64,000 bases of DNA from Prochlorococcus sp. AG-402-C22 (GTDB lineage Bacteria > Cyanobacteriota > Cyanobacteriia > PCC-6307 > Cyanobiaceae): contig QCHO01000002.1 in NCBI GenBank assembly GCA_003279535.1, positions 37,612-101,611 on the forward strand, in the 5' to 3' direction. Position numbers and translations under genes: made by a program. Below, in pieces: positions 38,973 through 48,837 of the stretch. The notes beneath the pieces are model-generated. The model did not search any database and was not told the origin of the DNA. It worked only from the letters and a program-made list of their open reading frames with translations. Every line of letters starts with the position of its first letter. Positions within the stretch are counted from its first letter, which is position 1.

Positions 38973-40153
38973 TTATCAACTGTCTTAATTATTTCATTAT
39001 TTAATCTTACTATGGATTGTGTTATTACTTTAATTCCAACAGCAATAGCTCCTTCATCTGGATCGAATTTTGAACTATGCAGTGGAGCACACCCTTTTGG
39101 ACTGGAAACACCGAGCCGAAACATAGCCCCAGGGATATCATTCAAGAACTCAGCGAAGTCTTCAGCACCTAACGATGGTTTTTGTAATTCAATAACATTT
39201 TCTTGACCCAAAACCTTAATTCCCGAATCTCTAAGAACTCTATTAACTTCAGAATTATTATTGACTGGTGGAGTAATTTCTCTAAATATTACTTTTGCAT
39301 CAGCTCCGCAACTTTTAGCTATGGAGGAGATATTTTGATTAAGCCAATTACCAATATTCTTAAATAATTTAAGATTAGTACATCTAACAGTACCAATTAA
39401 ATTAACCTTCTCTGCAAGAATATTGAATGCATTGCCACCATTGATTTTACCAAAAGTTATTACTACAGGATCTAAAGGATCTAACTCCCGTGTTATTGAT
39501 TCCTGAATTCCCGAGATCACTTTAGAGGCCACCCAAATAGCATCAACTCCTTCATAAGGTCGAGCACCATGACCTGATTTTCCTTTAATCTCTACCTTAA
39601 GTTCTCCAGCAGCTGCAGTTAAACTTCCCTCTTTAATTCCAATAGTACCTACAGCTAAATCGGGATAGACATGAACTCCCAAAATATTGGTTAAACCATT
39701 AGTCGCACCGTCCTTAATCATCCATCTAGCTCCACTCGCAATTTCTTCAGCTGGCTGAAAAATTAATCTAGTCCCAAAATTAAGTTTTAAATCCTTAACA
39801 ATTTTTGCTACACCTAATCCAATCGATATATGCAAATCGTGACCACACGCATGCATAACACCATCTACTTTTGAAGAAAAACTTAATTTAGTTTCCTCCA
39901 ATATCGGTAAAGCATCCATATCCACTCTTAAGCCTATAATGCCTTTATCTAATGGCCCAAAATCAGCTACAACTCCCGTTCTGCCAATAGATTCTCTGAC
40001 ATTCCAACCAATATTTTTTAAATAACCACTTATCAAAATCGCCGTTTGATTTTCAAGTCCGCTTAATTCAGGATGTGCATGGATATGTCTTCTTAAATTA
40101 ATTAATTCATCATTAAACGAATCAATTTTTTTAAAGAACTGATCTCTATTCAT
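38969..40153 (-). CDS. M20 family amidohydrolase (aminoacylase/hippurate hydrolase-like)
   Basis: A 394-residue metal-dependent amidohydrolase of the M20D type, which removes acyl or amino-acid groups from N-acyl substrates; the substrate cannot be told from sequence. Metal and catalytic motifs include MHACGHDLHISIGLG near residue 103, FQPAEEIASGARWMI near residue 138, a dimerisation-domain GKSGHGARPYEGVDA near residue 192, and a late HSSKFDPDEGAI near residue 365. It lies 3 bases after the TPR gene. Confidence 0.9.
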   Translation of the reverse strand: MNRDQFFKKIDSFNDELINLRRHIHAHPELSGLENQTAILISGYLKNIGWNVRESIGRTGVVADFGPLDKGIIGLRVDMDALPILEETKLSFSSKVDGVMHACGHDLHISIGLGVAKIVKDLKLNFGTRLIFQPAEEIASGARWMIKDGATNGLTNILGVHVYPDLAVGTIGIKEGSLTAAAGELKVEIKGKSGHGARPYEGVDAIWVASKVISGIQESITRELDPLDPVVITFGKINGGNAFNILAEKVNLIGTVRCTNLKLFKNIGNWLNQNISSIAKSCGADAKVIFREITPPVNNNSEVNRVLRDSGIKVLGQENVIELQKPSLGAEDFAEFLNDIPGAMFRLGVSSPKGCAPLHSSKFDPDEGAIAVGIKVITQSIVRLNNEIIKTVDK

Positions 40154-40156
40154 TAC

Positions 40157-40945
40157 TTATTTTAAATCGATAAAATTCATTAAATCTTTAATTGGTCTCG
40201 GAGGCCATCTTCTTATTTTTTTTAACCATTCCTCATCACTATACCTAGGATCTAATTCAGTTACTGCTATCCAATTACTCTCTGCTTTGCCAGATTCACC
40301 CTTGGACCAATTCAACGCTGTTAAAGCTGCCCGGGCATCTGCAAAAGTTGGATATCGTCTAATTAATTTTTTCAATTCTTTTTCAGATTCATCAATATTG
40401 CCTAACTGGAAATCTGCTAAAGCCATACTTGACCTTGCCATTGCAAATCCAGGGTTATATAAAGCGGCTTTTGAAAATAAATCTCTCGCTTTTAGCCATT
40501 GTGATGTAGAACCTTCAACATTAGCCAAATTATACAATGCAGAAAAATTCTTATTATCTCGCGAAATAACAAACATATAATCTCTTTTCGCTTGAGACCA
40601 TTGACCCAATGCTTCCTCGGCAATACCCCTGTTAATGTAAGGATCTATTTCACTAGGATTTAAACTTATTGCCTTATTTTGGTCATCTATTGATCCCTCT
40701 ACATCTCCTATAACAAGTCTTACATTTCCTCTATTGCTCAAACCTGCGGCATCATCAGGATAAGAATCTAGATAGCGATTCCATTCTTGTAAAGCAAGAT
40801 TAAATTTTCCATCTGAACTTAAACCTAATGCATTTTTAAACAAATCTTCTCTCAAAACTAATGAATAGCATGGTGCAATATAAAAAATATTTACAAAAAC
40901 AAAAATTAATAAAAAACAAACCTTAACTGTTTTAGAAGTTATCAT
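40157..40945 (-). CDS. Exported TPR-repeat protein
   Basis: A 262-residue protein with a hydrophobic N-terminus ([19 protein letters not shown]) that looks like a signal peptide or anchor, followed by about four tetratricopeptide repeats between residues 33 and 215. Repeat cores such as [20 protein letters not shown] and [20 protein letters not shown] are clear. A C-terminal segment after residue 225 ([15 protein letters not shown]) is not a repeat. It probably acts on the lumenal or periplasmic side as a protein-interaction scaffold. It overlaps the ruvB stop by 4 bases. Confidence 0.85.
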   Translation of the reverse strand: MITSKTVKVCFLLIFVFVNIFYIAPCYSLVLREDLFKNALGLSSDGKFNLALQEWNRYLDSYPDDAAGLSNRGNVRLVIGDVEGSIDDQNKAISLNPSEIDPYINRGIAEEALGQWSQAKRDYMFVISRDNKNFSALYNLANVEGSTSQWLKARDLFSKAALYNPGFAMARSSMALADFQLGNIDESEKELKKLIRRYPTFADARAALTALNWSKGESGKAESNWIAVTELDPRYSDEEWLKKIRRWPPRPIKDLMNFIDLK

Positions 40946-41988
40946 TTTCCTGAATTAATATACTTCTTTCCTAAGGCAGTAAGAAGTCTTCCGCGAGGAG
41001 TTCTCGTAAGGAAACCAATTTGGATGAGATATGGTTCAACTACAAATTCTAACATTGAAGAATCATCGCCTAATCCGGCTGCAATTGCATCAAGGCCAGT
41101 TGGATTATTATTTTGATTTAAAAAAGACAAATATTGTCTATCTAAAGAATCCAATCCTTTTTCGTCTATTTGGTATGAATTTAAAGCATTTTTTATTAAA
41201 TTCACGGAGATAAAATGAGTTTTTTTAACAACTTGAGCATAATCTCTAACTCGTCTTAATAATCTCAAAGCAATTCTTGGAGTCCCTCGAGATATCTTCG
41301 CTAAATTATAAGATGCTTCATCTTCTAAATTAAGATTTAATAGTTTAGAGAAATTAACAATTATTTGTTGTAATTCATCATATGTATAAAATTCAATTTT
41401 TTGAGATAAACCAAATCTATCTCTTAAAGGGGCGCTAATTGAGGCTAATTTGGTTGTCGCCCCAATCAGAGTAAACCTTGGCAGATTAATTGTTCTGCAA
41501 CGTGCTCCTCTATTAGCTCCCATAGTTAAATCTAATCTAAAATCCTCCATTGCAGAATATAACAACTCTTCAGTTAACCTGTTCAAGCGATGTATCTCAT
41601 CGATAAATAAAACTTCACCTTCTTTTAATCCAAGTAGTAACCCTACAATATCTCTAGGTCTTTCAATTGCGGGTGCAGTTGCTAGCCTACATTTCGTGTT
41701 CATTTCTTTAGCTATCAAAAAAGCCAGGGTAGTCTTGCCTAAACCAGGCTGTCCATATAAAAGAGTGTGCTCCATAGGTTCTTTTCTATAAATTGAAGCA
41801 TCTATAGCTATTCTTAATGAAGACTTTAGTTTTTCTTGGCCAATAAATTCTTGAAAGGTAACTGGCCTAGCTAAGTTTAGATTATTATTTCTTTTTTCTT
41901 CTGGAATAATTTTTGAATCAACTAGCCTTAGCTCTTTTTTGCGAAGAGAAAAGTCATTATCACCAATATTGGAAGAAATTATTGCCAT
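40942..41988 (-). CDS. ruvB: Holliday junction branch-migration helicase RuvB
   Basis: RuvB is the AAA+ motor of RuvAB, which moves Holliday junctions in recombination repair. The 348-residue protein has Walker [16 protein letters not shown] near residue 80, Walker [10 protein letters not shown] near residue 130, the sensor-1 and arginine-finger region [20 protein letters not shown] near residue 180, and a C-terminal winged-helix domain ending [12 protein letters not shown]. It starts 50 bases from the divergent smpB. Confidence 0.96.
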   Translation of the reverse strand: MAIISSNIGDNDFSLRKKELRLVDSKIIPEEKRNNNLNLARPVTFQEFIGQEKLKSSLRIAIDASIYRKEPMEHTLLYGQPGLGKTTLAFLIAKEMNTKCRLATAPAIERPRDIVGLLLGLKEGEVLFIDEIHRLNRLTEELLYSAMEDFRLDLTMGANRGARCRTINLPRFTLIGATTKLASISAPLRDRFGLSQKIEFYTYDELQQIIVNFSKLLNLNLEDEASYNLAKISRGTPRIALRLLRRVRDYAQVVKKTHFISVNLIKNALNSYQIDEKGLDSLDRQYLSFLNQNNNPTGLDAIAAGLGDDSSMLEFVVEPYLIQIGFLTRTPRGRLLTALGKKYINSGK

Positions 41989-42038
41989 AATGAAAGGTTA
42001 ATTGCAATTGTTCTGAGTAGAAAGATTTTTTAACTAAA

Positions 42039-42533
42039 ATGGCAAAGAATTCAAACAAAGTTCAAAAAAATACTAAAAAAGAAAATAATTTTAAACGTCT
42101 AGCGGAAAATAGATATGCAAAATTTCAATATACAATATCTGAAACAATCGAAGCGGGAATTGAACTTTTAGGGACTGAAGTAAAGTCTATTAGAAATGGA
42201 AAAGCAAATTTAAGAGATGGGTATTGTTCATTCAGAGATGGTGAGATTTTATTATTAAATGTTCACATTTCACCACACAACAATGTGGGGGCTTTTTTTA
42301 ATCATGATCCATTAAGAAATAGAAAGTTGCTTTTACATAAAAAAGAATTAATAAAGCTGAAATCAAATACTGAAAAAAAGGGGATGACTATCGTTCCATT
42401 ATCTTTTTATTTAAAAGGATCATGGATAAAAATAACTATTGGAGTCGGTAAAGGAAAAAAATTACATGACAAACGCCAAGATGAAAAACAAAAAAGTATG
42501 AAAAAAGAAATCAACTCTGCACTAAAAAGATAA
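42039..42533 (+). CDS. smpB: SsrA-binding protein SmpB
   Basis: SmpB binds tmRNA and brings it to stalled ribosomes for trans-translation. The 164-residue protein has the family segments [20 protein letters not shown] near residue 47, LLNVHISPH near residue 74, and a lysine-rich C-terminal tail around [20 protein letters not shown]. The N-terminal 15 residues are unusually lysine- and asparagine-rich. The partner tmRNA gene is not in this window. Confidence 0.95.
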   Translation: MAKNSNKVQKNTKKENNFKRLAENRYAKFQYTISETIEAGIELLGTEVKSIRNGKANLRDGYCSFRDGEILLLNVHISPHNNVGAFFNHDPLRNRKLLLHKKELIKLKSNTEKKGMTIVPLSFYLKGSWIKITIGVGKGKKLHDKRQDEKQKSMKKEINSALKR

Positions 42534-42560
42534 AAATATTATTAAGACTTATTGAGACTA

Positions 42561-42806
42561 TCAACCTAAACTTACTGAACTTGGAGGAGGAGAAGGATCT
42601 GGATCTGCAATTAACATATGCTGTAAGACAGTTTCAGGTCTCTCACTATCCCTCCAGCGAATTTTATATGCAGGCATTTTTGTACCTCTGCTTGTAGTTT
42701 GCTCTACTGGTTCAATAACCCATCCTCTTCTTGATCGGCCTTGAGGATTTCTTTTCACTACTGCATCCGCGTGTTTGAAACGGAAACCAACACGTTCACC
42801 ACTCAT
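42561..42806 (-). CDS. Conserved hypothetical protein, 81 aa
   Basis: A small basic protein of 81 residues that I cannot assign. The N-terminus reads MSGERVGFRFKHADAVVKRN, then RSRRGWVIEPVEQTTSRGTK and YKIRWRDSERPETVLQHML, ending with a proline/serine-rich tail. Alternating beta-strand-like segments suggest a small SH3-like or OB-like barrel, which is only inference. It is 24 bases after lysS on the same strand and could be in its operon. Confidence 0.65.
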   Translation of the reverse strand: MSGERVGFRFKHADAVVKRNPQGRSRRGWVIEPVEQTTSRGTKMPAYKIRWRDSERPETVLQHMLIADPDPSPPPSSVSLG

Positions 42807-42830
42807 TTAAAAAATTTCGTATTGGATTAA

Positions 42831-44375
42831 TTATTTATATTTTACTTCATTCAAGGGTGATTTTTCATTTTTACTTGAAGTTATTTCTGGTTTTAACAAT
42901 GGGAAAGGGATTACATCTCTAATTGATGAACTATTAGTTATTAACATAATAAGTCTATCAATGCCTATCCCTAATCCTCCAGTAGGAGGCATGCCAATCT
43001 CTAAAGCATTCAAAAAATCTTCATCTATACAATGAGCCTCAAAATCTCCTTCATCTCTAAGAGACTGTTGTAATTGCATTCTTTCTCTTTGATCTACTGG
43101 ATCTATCAACTCACTAAAAGCATTTGCTAGCTCTCGACCAACAATGAACAATTCGAATCTCTGAACCATTTCTTTATTATCAAGATGTGGCCTAGCTAAA
43201 GGAGAAATTTCAACAGGATAATCGATAACAAAAGTAGGTTCTATAAGTTCTGACTCTACTTTTTGCTCGAAGACCTCATTTAAAAGTCTTCCCATAGTAT
43301 TAACTTTATTAGAAAATTCAACATTTATACTTTTAACGGCTTGTTTTGCTGCCTGAAAGTCTCCACTAAAAGATTCAAAATCAATCCCGGTATATTTTTT
43401 GACTACATCTTTCATAGATATTCTTGACCATGGCTTAGAAAAATCGATTTCCTTATTTTGATAATTTATAACTAGAGAGCCACAGGAATCAGCTACGATG
43501 TCTTTAATCAGTTCTTCTGTTAAATCCATCATATCTACATAGTTAGCAAAAGCTTGATAAATTTCAACTGAGGTGAATTCAGGATTATGCTTTGTACTTA
43601 TTCCCTCATTACGGAAGATTCTTCCCAATTCATAAACTTTCTCAAATCCTCCAACAACCATTCTTTTTAAATGTAATTCTGTAGCTATTCTTAGATAAAG
43701 CGGAATATCTAATGTATTGTGATGAGTAATAAATGGTCTTGCTTCCGCACCACCAGCTTCAGATTGCAGAATTGGAGTCTCTATCTCTAAAAAATTTCTA
43801 TTATCTAGCCATTTTCTTATAAAACTTATACATTTTGCTCTTGTTTTAAATACATTTTTAGAGTGAGGATTCACTATTAAATCTAGATAACGTTGTCTAT
43901 ATCTTTTTTCAATATCAGTCAACCCATGCCATTTATCCGGTAAGGGCTGTAATGATTTAGATAACATTTCCCATTTTTCTACTTTAATTGAAAGTTCACC
44001 TTTGTTAGTTTTTTTAATTGTTCCATAGACTCCTATCCAATCTCCAATATCTACTATTTCCTTAATATCTTCAAAAGAAAGTAATTTTTGATTTTCTAAA
44101 TTACAATTGATAATTTTTTTATCTAAATAAAGCTGAATCTGACCTTCTTCATCACTTATTGTAAAAAAGGCAATTTTACCCATTACCCTTTTTGCCATTA
44201 CTCGACCGGCAATAGAGACACTAAAATCCTCCTCTTGACCATTTTCTAAATAATCAAATTTTTGAATAAGAAATTTTGAAGGATGGGAAACTTCAAAACT
44301 CTCTGCGTAAGAAGCAAATCCTTTACTGACTAATGCATTAGCTTTTTGTAAGCGTGCTTCTCTTATTTCAGACAA
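42831..44375 (-). CDS. lysS: Lysyl-tRNA synthetase, class II
   Basis: Charges tRNA-Lys. The 514-residue class II enzyme has an N-terminal OB-fold anticodon-binding domain ([17 protein letters not shown] near residue 57) and the three class II motifs: motif 1 near residue 195 ([20 protein letters not shown]), motif 2 as [17 protein letters not shown] near residue 255, and motif 3 as [15 protein letters not shown] near residue 478. It is downstream of a response-regulator gene, 49 bases apart. Confidence 0.97.
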   Translation of the reverse strand: MSEIREARLQKANALVSKGFASYAESFEVSHPSKFLIQKFDYLENGQEEDFSVSIAGRVMAKRVMGKIAFFTISDEEGQIQLYLDKKIINCNLENQKLLSFEDIKEIVDIGDWIGVYGTIKKTNKGELSIKVEKWEMLSKSLQPLPDKWHGLTDIEKRYRQRYLDLIVNPHSKNVFKTRAKCISFIRKWLDNRNFLEIETPILQSEAGGAEARPFITHHNTLDIPLYLRIATELHLKRMVVGGFEKVYELGRIFRNEGISTKHNPEFTSVEIYQAFANYVDMMDLTEELIKDIVADSCGSLVINYQNKEIDFSKPWSRISMKDVVKKYTGIDFESFSGDFQAAKQAVKSINVEFSNKVNTMGRLLNEVFEQKVESELIEPTFVIDYPVEISPLARPHLDNKEMVQRFELFIVGRELANAFSELIDPVDQRERMQLQQSLRDEGDFEAHCIDEDFLNALEIGMPPTGGLGIGIDRLIMLITNSSSIRDVIPFPLLKPEITSSKNEKSPLNEVKYK

Positions 44376-44424
44376 AATTTATTTAATATGTTTGTTTTAT
44401 TTAATAAAAGTATCAGACTGAGGC

Positions 44425-45171
44425 TCAACTTGCCAAAGATGTTGCTGTTTCGCCAACTCTCTGAGATGCATAACCAATCCCACGAACAGTTAATATCAAT
44501 TCTGGATTTCTTGGATCTGGTTCCAACTTGCCTCTTAGCCTAGCTACATATACATCTACTACCCTTAAATCAGCAGCTCTCCTTGGAGGATAACCCCATA
44601 ACTGTTCCAAAATTTCAGCACGTGGAACAACTTTACCAGGCTCGTCAAACAACAATTCTAAGAGACTAAATTCTGTATAAGTTAGACTTATTCTTTCCCC
44701 TGCTCTTGAAACTTGTCTTCTATTAGTATCAACAACTAAACTTCCAAATTTCATGACTCCTTTACCAGAGGGAACTTCTTTTGTTTCGGTAACAGATACA
44801 CTAGGTCCCATTCTTCTCAAAATAGTAGCTATCCTAGCTTCTAACTCTTTTGGACTAAATGGTTTTGATAAGTAATCATCGGCTCCTAGATCCAAACCTG
44901 CGACCCTCTCTGAAATCGCTTCTAGTGCAGTTAAAAATATTATTGGAACCACTGATTCGGCCCTAATTCTTCGGCAAACTGCAAATCCATCCATCTTAGG
45001 AAGCATAACATCAAGAACTATTAAGTCAGGAGAATCTCTATGGAAAGATTCAAGAGCTTCTTCACCGTTAGTGGCTGAAAAAACTTGATATCCTGCTAGT
45101 TGAAGTCTTGTAACTAATACCTTCAAAACTGCTGGTTCATCATCAACAACTAAAATTCTTGCTTTTGACAT
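44425..45171 (-). CDS. OmpR-family response regulator (RpaB/Ycf27-like paralogue)
   Basis: A 248-residue DNA-binding response regulator. The receiver has the acidic pair in LVVDDEPAV, the phosphoacceptor Asp near residue 54 in LIVLDVMLPKMDGF, and the conserved Lys near residue 103 in LSKPFSPKELEARIA. The C-terminal winged-helix domain includes FSLLELLFDEPGKVVPRAEI and VDVYVARLRGKLEPDPRNPE. It resembles RpaB/Ycf27, but its recognition region (PPRRAADLRVVDVYVARLRG) differs from the RpaB sequence I recall from related cyanobacteria (TPERHVDTRVVDVHISRLRS). I therefore leave it unnamed. Confidence 0.9.
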   Translation of the reverse strand: MSKARILVVDDEPAVLKVLVTRLQLAGYQVFSATNGEEALESFHRDSPDLIVLDVMLPKMDGFAVCRRIRAESVVPIIFLTALEAISERVAGLDLGADDYLSKPFSPKELEARIATILRRMGPSVSVTETKEVPSGKGVMKFGSLVVDTNRRQVSRAGERISLTYTEFSLLELLFDEPGKVVPRAEILEQLWGYPPRRAADLRVVDVYVARLRGKLEPDPRNPELILTVRGIGYASQRVGETATSLAS

Positions 45172-45337
45172 AAATTAAAAAAGATTTCCAGATATTTCAA
45201 AGCAAAAATTGATTGCATTGAAATTTTATTCTAACAATTAAAAATATAACATTATGAACCCTCAAAGGGATATTCCTTAGATTTACAAACATTCTATTAA
45301 TTTCAAAGATATAAATTTTTTTGAGCAATATTTATTC

Positions 45338-45748
45338 TTAGAGAAATTTATTGTCGTGTTTTTCTCCCATAAAAGATTTAAAGAGCCTCAAAAGTTGGGA
45401 ACAAATTAAGGGAGCAAATAAACCTGTAAGAAAAACTTCAGCTAGAATATTTTGAACACTAGGGATAAAAACTAAATTATTATAATCTGAAAAATTATTA
45501 AACAAAATCTGTAAAAAATACAAGGTGCCGCATAAAAAACTACCAAAAGCACAAATTAAACCATACCTAAAATGTCCCACTAACAAATCACTATGCATTT
45601 TTATTCTCCCAAACCAAACTCCACATAAAATCAAACCTGGTATTTGAGTAAAATTATTATCCAGAGTTACAGCATCTAAAATTAGACCTAAAAACAAGCC
45701 AAATATTATTCCATTAATTGATCCATTTATCATTGACCAAGGTAACAA
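45338..45748 (-). CDS. mreD: Rod-shape-determining protein MreD, main part (5' end frame-shifted)
   Basis: MreD is a membrane partner of MreB and MreC in the cell-elongation complex. This frame encodes 136 residues with four or five hydrophobic segments, opening PWSMINGSINGIIFGLFLGL, and contains LDAVTLDNNFTQIPGLI, a pattern like other MreD proteins. It starts with a TTG, but the same frame continues upstream as NWLGFLGIQPYWPLFWLLPW, which is typical MreD sequence, until it meets an A8 run. One base shorter there, translation would start at an ATG at 45872 overlapping mreC, giving 177 residues. Confidence 0.8.
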   Translation of the reverse strand: MLPWSMINGSINGIIFGLFLGLILDAVTLDNNFTQIPGLILCGVWFGRIKMHSDLLVGHFRYGLICAFGSFLCGTLYFLQILFNNFSDYNNLVFIPSVQNILAEVFLTGLFAPLICSQLLRLFKSFMGEKHDNKFL

Positions 45749-45872
45749 CCAAAATAAAGGCCAATATGGCTGAATACCTAAAAATCCGAGCCAATTTGGG
45801 TGCCATAAAAAAAATTATCGGGATAAAAATAAAAATTATTATAGATAATCTTTTTTTAAAAAATTTATTCAT
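45749..45872 (-). other. mreD: Displaced 5' part of mreD, one base out of frame
   Basis: The ATG at 45872 lies inside the last codons of mreC (a 4-base-type overlap region extended to 8 bases) and opens MNKFFKKRLSIIIFIFIPII, a membrane-segment start expected for MreD. The frame reaches the A8 run at 45807-45814 and then leaves the MreD frame. Dropping one base gives the continuous reading FLWHPNWLGFLG. Confidence 0.75.
45807..45814. repeat. A8 homopolymer at the mreD frameshift
   Basis: Eight consecutive A on the plus strand (T8 in the mRNA sense). The N-terminal frame reads ATT TTT TTT ATG while the downstream MreD frame needs ATT TTT TTA TGG. The shift is the same one-base excess as at 21931-21938. 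Confidence 0.85.
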
Positions 45873-46620
45873 TAAATTTTACTTTTAAAATTTGTACCCA
45901 ATCTATTACTTGAGGTTTTGCCAAAAGTAATATTTTAGCCATTTTTTTTTCTTGAAATGGTTCCTCAACAGATTTAACAATACCAATAGGTATATTTGGA
46001 GGTAATAAAGTACTGGCAGGTGAAGATGATACAAAATCTCCCACTTTAATATCAGCATCTTTTGAATAAATTATTAAATTAGGATGATCATCTCCTGAAC
46101 CAACCAAAAGCCCATTAATTTGAATCCTATCAACCCAGACACCTAATTTACTTTCTGGAGAGGTTAATAATCTTACCGAAGAAGTAAATAAAGAAGTATT
46201 TTTTACTCTTCCTAATAATCCACCTGGGCCAACCACAGTACTACCAATTTCCACTCCATCTCTTGAACCTTTATTTAATATTATTTGCCTCCACCAACTA
46301 CCTGTTTTTCTCGAAATAACTGCAGCTGAAATATTTTCGTTATTGTATGGTTCTTTAAGAGATAAGATTTCCCGCAATCTTATATTATCCTTTTTGAGAA
46401 GATCCACCTTTATTAAAGATTCTTGCTCTATACTTTTAAGAATAACTTCTTTTTGAAATTGGCCAGGCCAAAAAGGCTTTGAAATAAAATAATAAAAATC
46501 CTTATAAATAGATCCCTTTGATATCCTTACAAAAACTAAAAATAAAAATATTCCAAAAAATATCCAACTATTCTTTTTATGCCACCAACGATTAGTAGAA
46601 ATTCGTCGGATATCTAACAT
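45865..46620 (-). CDS. mreC: Rod-shape-determining protein MreC
   Basis: MreC links the MreB filaments to periplasmic wall enzymes. The 251-residue protein has one N-terminal membrane segment (SWIFFGIFLFLVFVRI), a coiled-coil stretch around residues 58-82, and a beta-domain with the conserved motifs SRKTGSWWRQIILNKGSRDG near residue 105 and VGPGGLLGRV near residue 130. It follows mreB by 4 bases and its last codons overlap the likely mreD start. Confidence 0.93.
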   Translation of the reverse strand: MLDIRRISTNRWWHKKNSWIFFGIFLFLVFVRISKGSIYKDFYYFISKPFWPGQFQKEVILKSIEQESLIKVDLLKKDNIRLREILSLKEPYNNENISAAVISRKTGSWWRQIILNKGSRDGVEIGSTVVGPGGLLGRVKNTSLFTSSVRLLTSPESKLGVWVDRIQINGLLVGSGDDHPNLIIYSKDADIKVGDFVSSSPASTLLPPNIPIGIVKSVEEPFQEKKMAKILLLAKPQVIDWVQILKVKFNE

Positions 46621-46624
46621 ACTA

Positions 46625-47677
46625 TCAATCTCTAATCGCGTTTCTTATAAAGTCAGGGGTATCAACAACTCTTTTAAGTTTTTTAAAATCATCCAAAACC
46701 TCCCCACAACCATTAACTACACACAGCAGTGGGTTTTCTGCTATATGCGTAAAAATTCCCGTTTCATCGCTCAATAAATCGTTAATACCCCTTACTAAAG
46801 CTCCACCTCCTGCAAGCATAATGCCCCTATCAACAATATCTGCAGCAAGTTCAGGGGGGGTTCGCTCTAAAGTCCTTTTTACAGCTTCAACAATTTTGCT
46901 AAGTGTATCAGCCATAGCTTCTCTAATTTCTCCAGATGTCAAAGTAACTGACCTAGGTAAACCAGATAAAAGATGTAAACCTCTCACCTCTAAAGTAGTT
47001 TTATCAAAATCATCATCTGGGAATGCAGATCCAATTTTGATCTTAATATCTTCTGCAGTTCTCTCACCAACAACCAAATTATGAACTTTTTTAAGATAAA
47101 GAGCAATTGATTCATTTATTTCGTCGCCAGCTATTCGAACAGATTCACTTAATACAGTTCCACCCAAACTTAAAACTGCAACCTCAGTAGTACCACCACC
47201 AATATCAACAATCATAGTTCCAATTGGCTCAGTCACTGGTAATGATGCTCCTATTGCTGCTGCAACAGGTTCATCAATCAAGTGAACTTCTCTAGCTCCC
47301 GCTAATCCAGCTTCTCTTACTGCTCTTCGCTCAACACTAGTCACTCCACTTGGAATACCAATAACTATTCTTGGGGCTACTATACCCTTACCTTCGTTAC
47401 ATTTTTGAATAAATGTTTTTATCATTTGCTCAGCCGCATCAAAATCTGCAATAACCCCATCTCTAAGTGGTCTTACAGCTCTTATATTACCTGGTGTTCT
47501 TCCAAGCATTAACTTAGCTTCTTTACCAACAGCCAATGGTATGCCTTCTTCTAAATCCATAGCTACCACAGAAGGCTCTTGTAAAACAACTCCCTTACCT
47601 GATACGTGTATGAGAGTATTAGCTGTTCCCAAATCTATGCCAATGTCTCTAGAAAATTTAAATCTGTTAAAAATCAC
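46625..47677 (-). CDS. mreB: Actin-like rod-shape protein MreB
   Basis: MreB forms membrane-associated filaments that guide wall synthesis. I chose the GTG at 47677 as start, giving 350 residues beginning [20 protein letters not shown], the normal MreB N-terminus. The frame is open further upstream to 47968, but that extension overlaps the opposite-strand ssb gene and has no MreB sequence. Actin-fold motifs are visible: phosphate 1 [11 protein letters not shown], connect 1 around [15 protein letters not shown], phosphate 2 [18 protein letters not shown], and adenosine [13 protein letters not shown]. It starts a probable mreB-mreC-mreD operon. Confidence 0.97.
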   Translation of the reverse strand: MIFNRFKFSRDIGIDLGTANTLIHVSGKGVVLQEPSVVAMDLEEGIPLAVGKEAKLMLGRTPGNIRAVRPLRDGVIADFDAAEQMIKTFIQKCNEGKGIVAPRIVIGIPSGVTSVERRAVREAGLAGAREVHLIDEPVAAAIGASLPVTEPIGTMIVDIGGGTTEVAVLSLGGTVLSESVRIAGDEINESIALYLKKVHNLVVGERTAEDIKIKIGSAFPDDDFDKTTLEVRGLHLLSGLPRSVTLTSGEIREAMADTLSKIVEAVKRTLERTPPELAADIVDRGIMLAGGGALVRGINDLLSDETGIFTHIAENPLLCVVNGCGEVLDDFKKLKRVVDTPDFIRNAIRD

Positions 47678-47810
47678 AATAAGAATTCTTTTTTTATAAA
47701 TAATATATCCATTTTTTATTAAGCTCTCACAATTCTCCCGTTTAGTTATGAATAGCACGCAAAACTTTAAGCAAAACCTAGAAATATGAGTAGTATAAAA
47801 AAAAAAATTT

Positions 47811-48182
47811 ATGGAAATTAACACAATTAACCTAGTTGGTAGAGCCGGCAGAGAACCAGATGTCAGATATTTTGAATCTGGTAGTATCGTAGCCAATTTC
47901 ACTCTTGCAGTGAACAGAAGAAGCAGAGATGAAGAGCCAGACTGGTTTAACTTAGAAATATGGGGCAAGCAAGCCCAAATAGCAGCAGATTACGTTAAAA
48001 AAGGGTCTTTAATTGGAATTACGGGAAGCTTTAAAATTGATAGTTGGAAAGATAAAAACACTGGGGAAGATAGATACAAACCAGTCGTTAGGGTAGATAG
48101 ATTAAACTTACTAAGTTCCCGAAAAGAGTCCGAAAATAACCAATATTCTAATAATAGTAATTCTGGTGAAATCCCTTTCTAA
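47811..48182 (+). CDS. ssb: Single-stranded DNA-binding protein
   Basis: A 123-residue OB-fold protein that covers single-stranded DNA during replication and repair. The N-terminus [19 protein letters not shown], the core [20 protein letters not shown] and the short C-terminal tail ending GEIPF, which corresponds to the partner-binding tip of SSB, are visible. It is shorter than E. coli SSB because the linker is short. It diverges from mreB across 133 bases and overlaps dedA by 4 bases at their 3' ends. Confidence 0.93.
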   Translation: MEINTINLVGRAGREPDVRYFESGSIVANFTLAVNRRSRDEEPDWFNLEIWGKQAQIAADYVKKGSLIGITGSFKIDSWKDKNTGEDRYKPVVRVDRLNLLSSRKESENNQYSNNSNSGEIPF

Positions 48183-48835
48183 GAGCTATTTTTAATAAAT
48201 CTAATAAGTAATTTTGTTAAAAAATATAAGAAAATCAAAATTAAAATTGGCTTCAAAACATATTTGATTTGATCTAAATAAGTTTCAATGATTTGATAAT
48301 TTTCACCAAATAAATAGCCTGCATAAGTAAGAAGGGCAACCCATATAAAACTACCAAATGTGGTCCAAATCAAAAATTTTCCTAATGGCATAAGTTCTAT
48401 ACCAGCTGGTACTGATATTAAGGTTCTTATACCTGGTACTAATCGGCCCCAAAAAACTAAAGAAACGCCATATTTCTCAAACCACTTTTTACTTTTAATT
48501 AAGTCATTAGAAGAAATTCCTAAATATTTTCCTTTTTTATCTAGAAAATTTGAAAGTCTTTTTTGATTTACTAATCTTCCTAAGTAATACCAAGGCAATG
48601 CCCCGAGTATCGTTCCAAATACACCCCAAAAAACTAAAATATAGAAATTTAATTTTTGTTGATATACAAAAAAACCTCCCAAGGGCATTATTATTTCTGA
48701 TGGGATTGGGGGAATTATATTTTCTAAAAACATAGCCAAACATATAGTAAGGTATGCAATTGTTGAATTCTTTTCGACCGCCAAACTAATATAGTCGGGA
48801 ATTGAAGTAAGAATATTTACAAAAATTAAACTCAA
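48179..48835 (-). CDS. DedA family membrane protein
   Basis: A 218-residue integral membrane protein of the DedA/VTT family, thought to move lipids or undecaprenyl-phosphate across the membrane. The family markers are FLENIIPPIPSEIIMPLGGFF near residue 37, a glycine-rich LGALPWYYLGRL near residue 77, and FWGRLVPGIRTLISVPAGI near residue 130 with the conserved arginines. About five hydrophobic segments are visible. It starts 2 bases after ahcY on the same strand. Confidence 0.9.
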   Translation of the reverse strand: MSLIFVNILTSIPDYISLAVEKNSTIAYLTICLAMFLENIIPPIPSEIIMPLGGFFVYQQKLNFYILVFWGVFGTILGALPWYYLGRLVNQKRLSNFLDKKGKYLGISSNDLIKSKKWFEKYGVSLVFWGRLVPGIRTLISVPAGIELMPLGKFLIWTTFGSFIWVALLTYAGYLFGENYQIIETYLDQIKYVLKPILILIFLYFLTKLLIRFIKNSS

Positions 48836-48837
48836 AC

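Noticed and set aside
45172..45337. 166-base gap between the response regulator and mreD examined for small genes
   Set aside because: The longest frame is under ten codons and no stable GC-rich hairpin was seen.
47678..47968. N-terminal extension of mreB
   Set aside because: It overlaps the opposite-strand ssb gene and the MreB N-terminus begins at the GTG at 47677.
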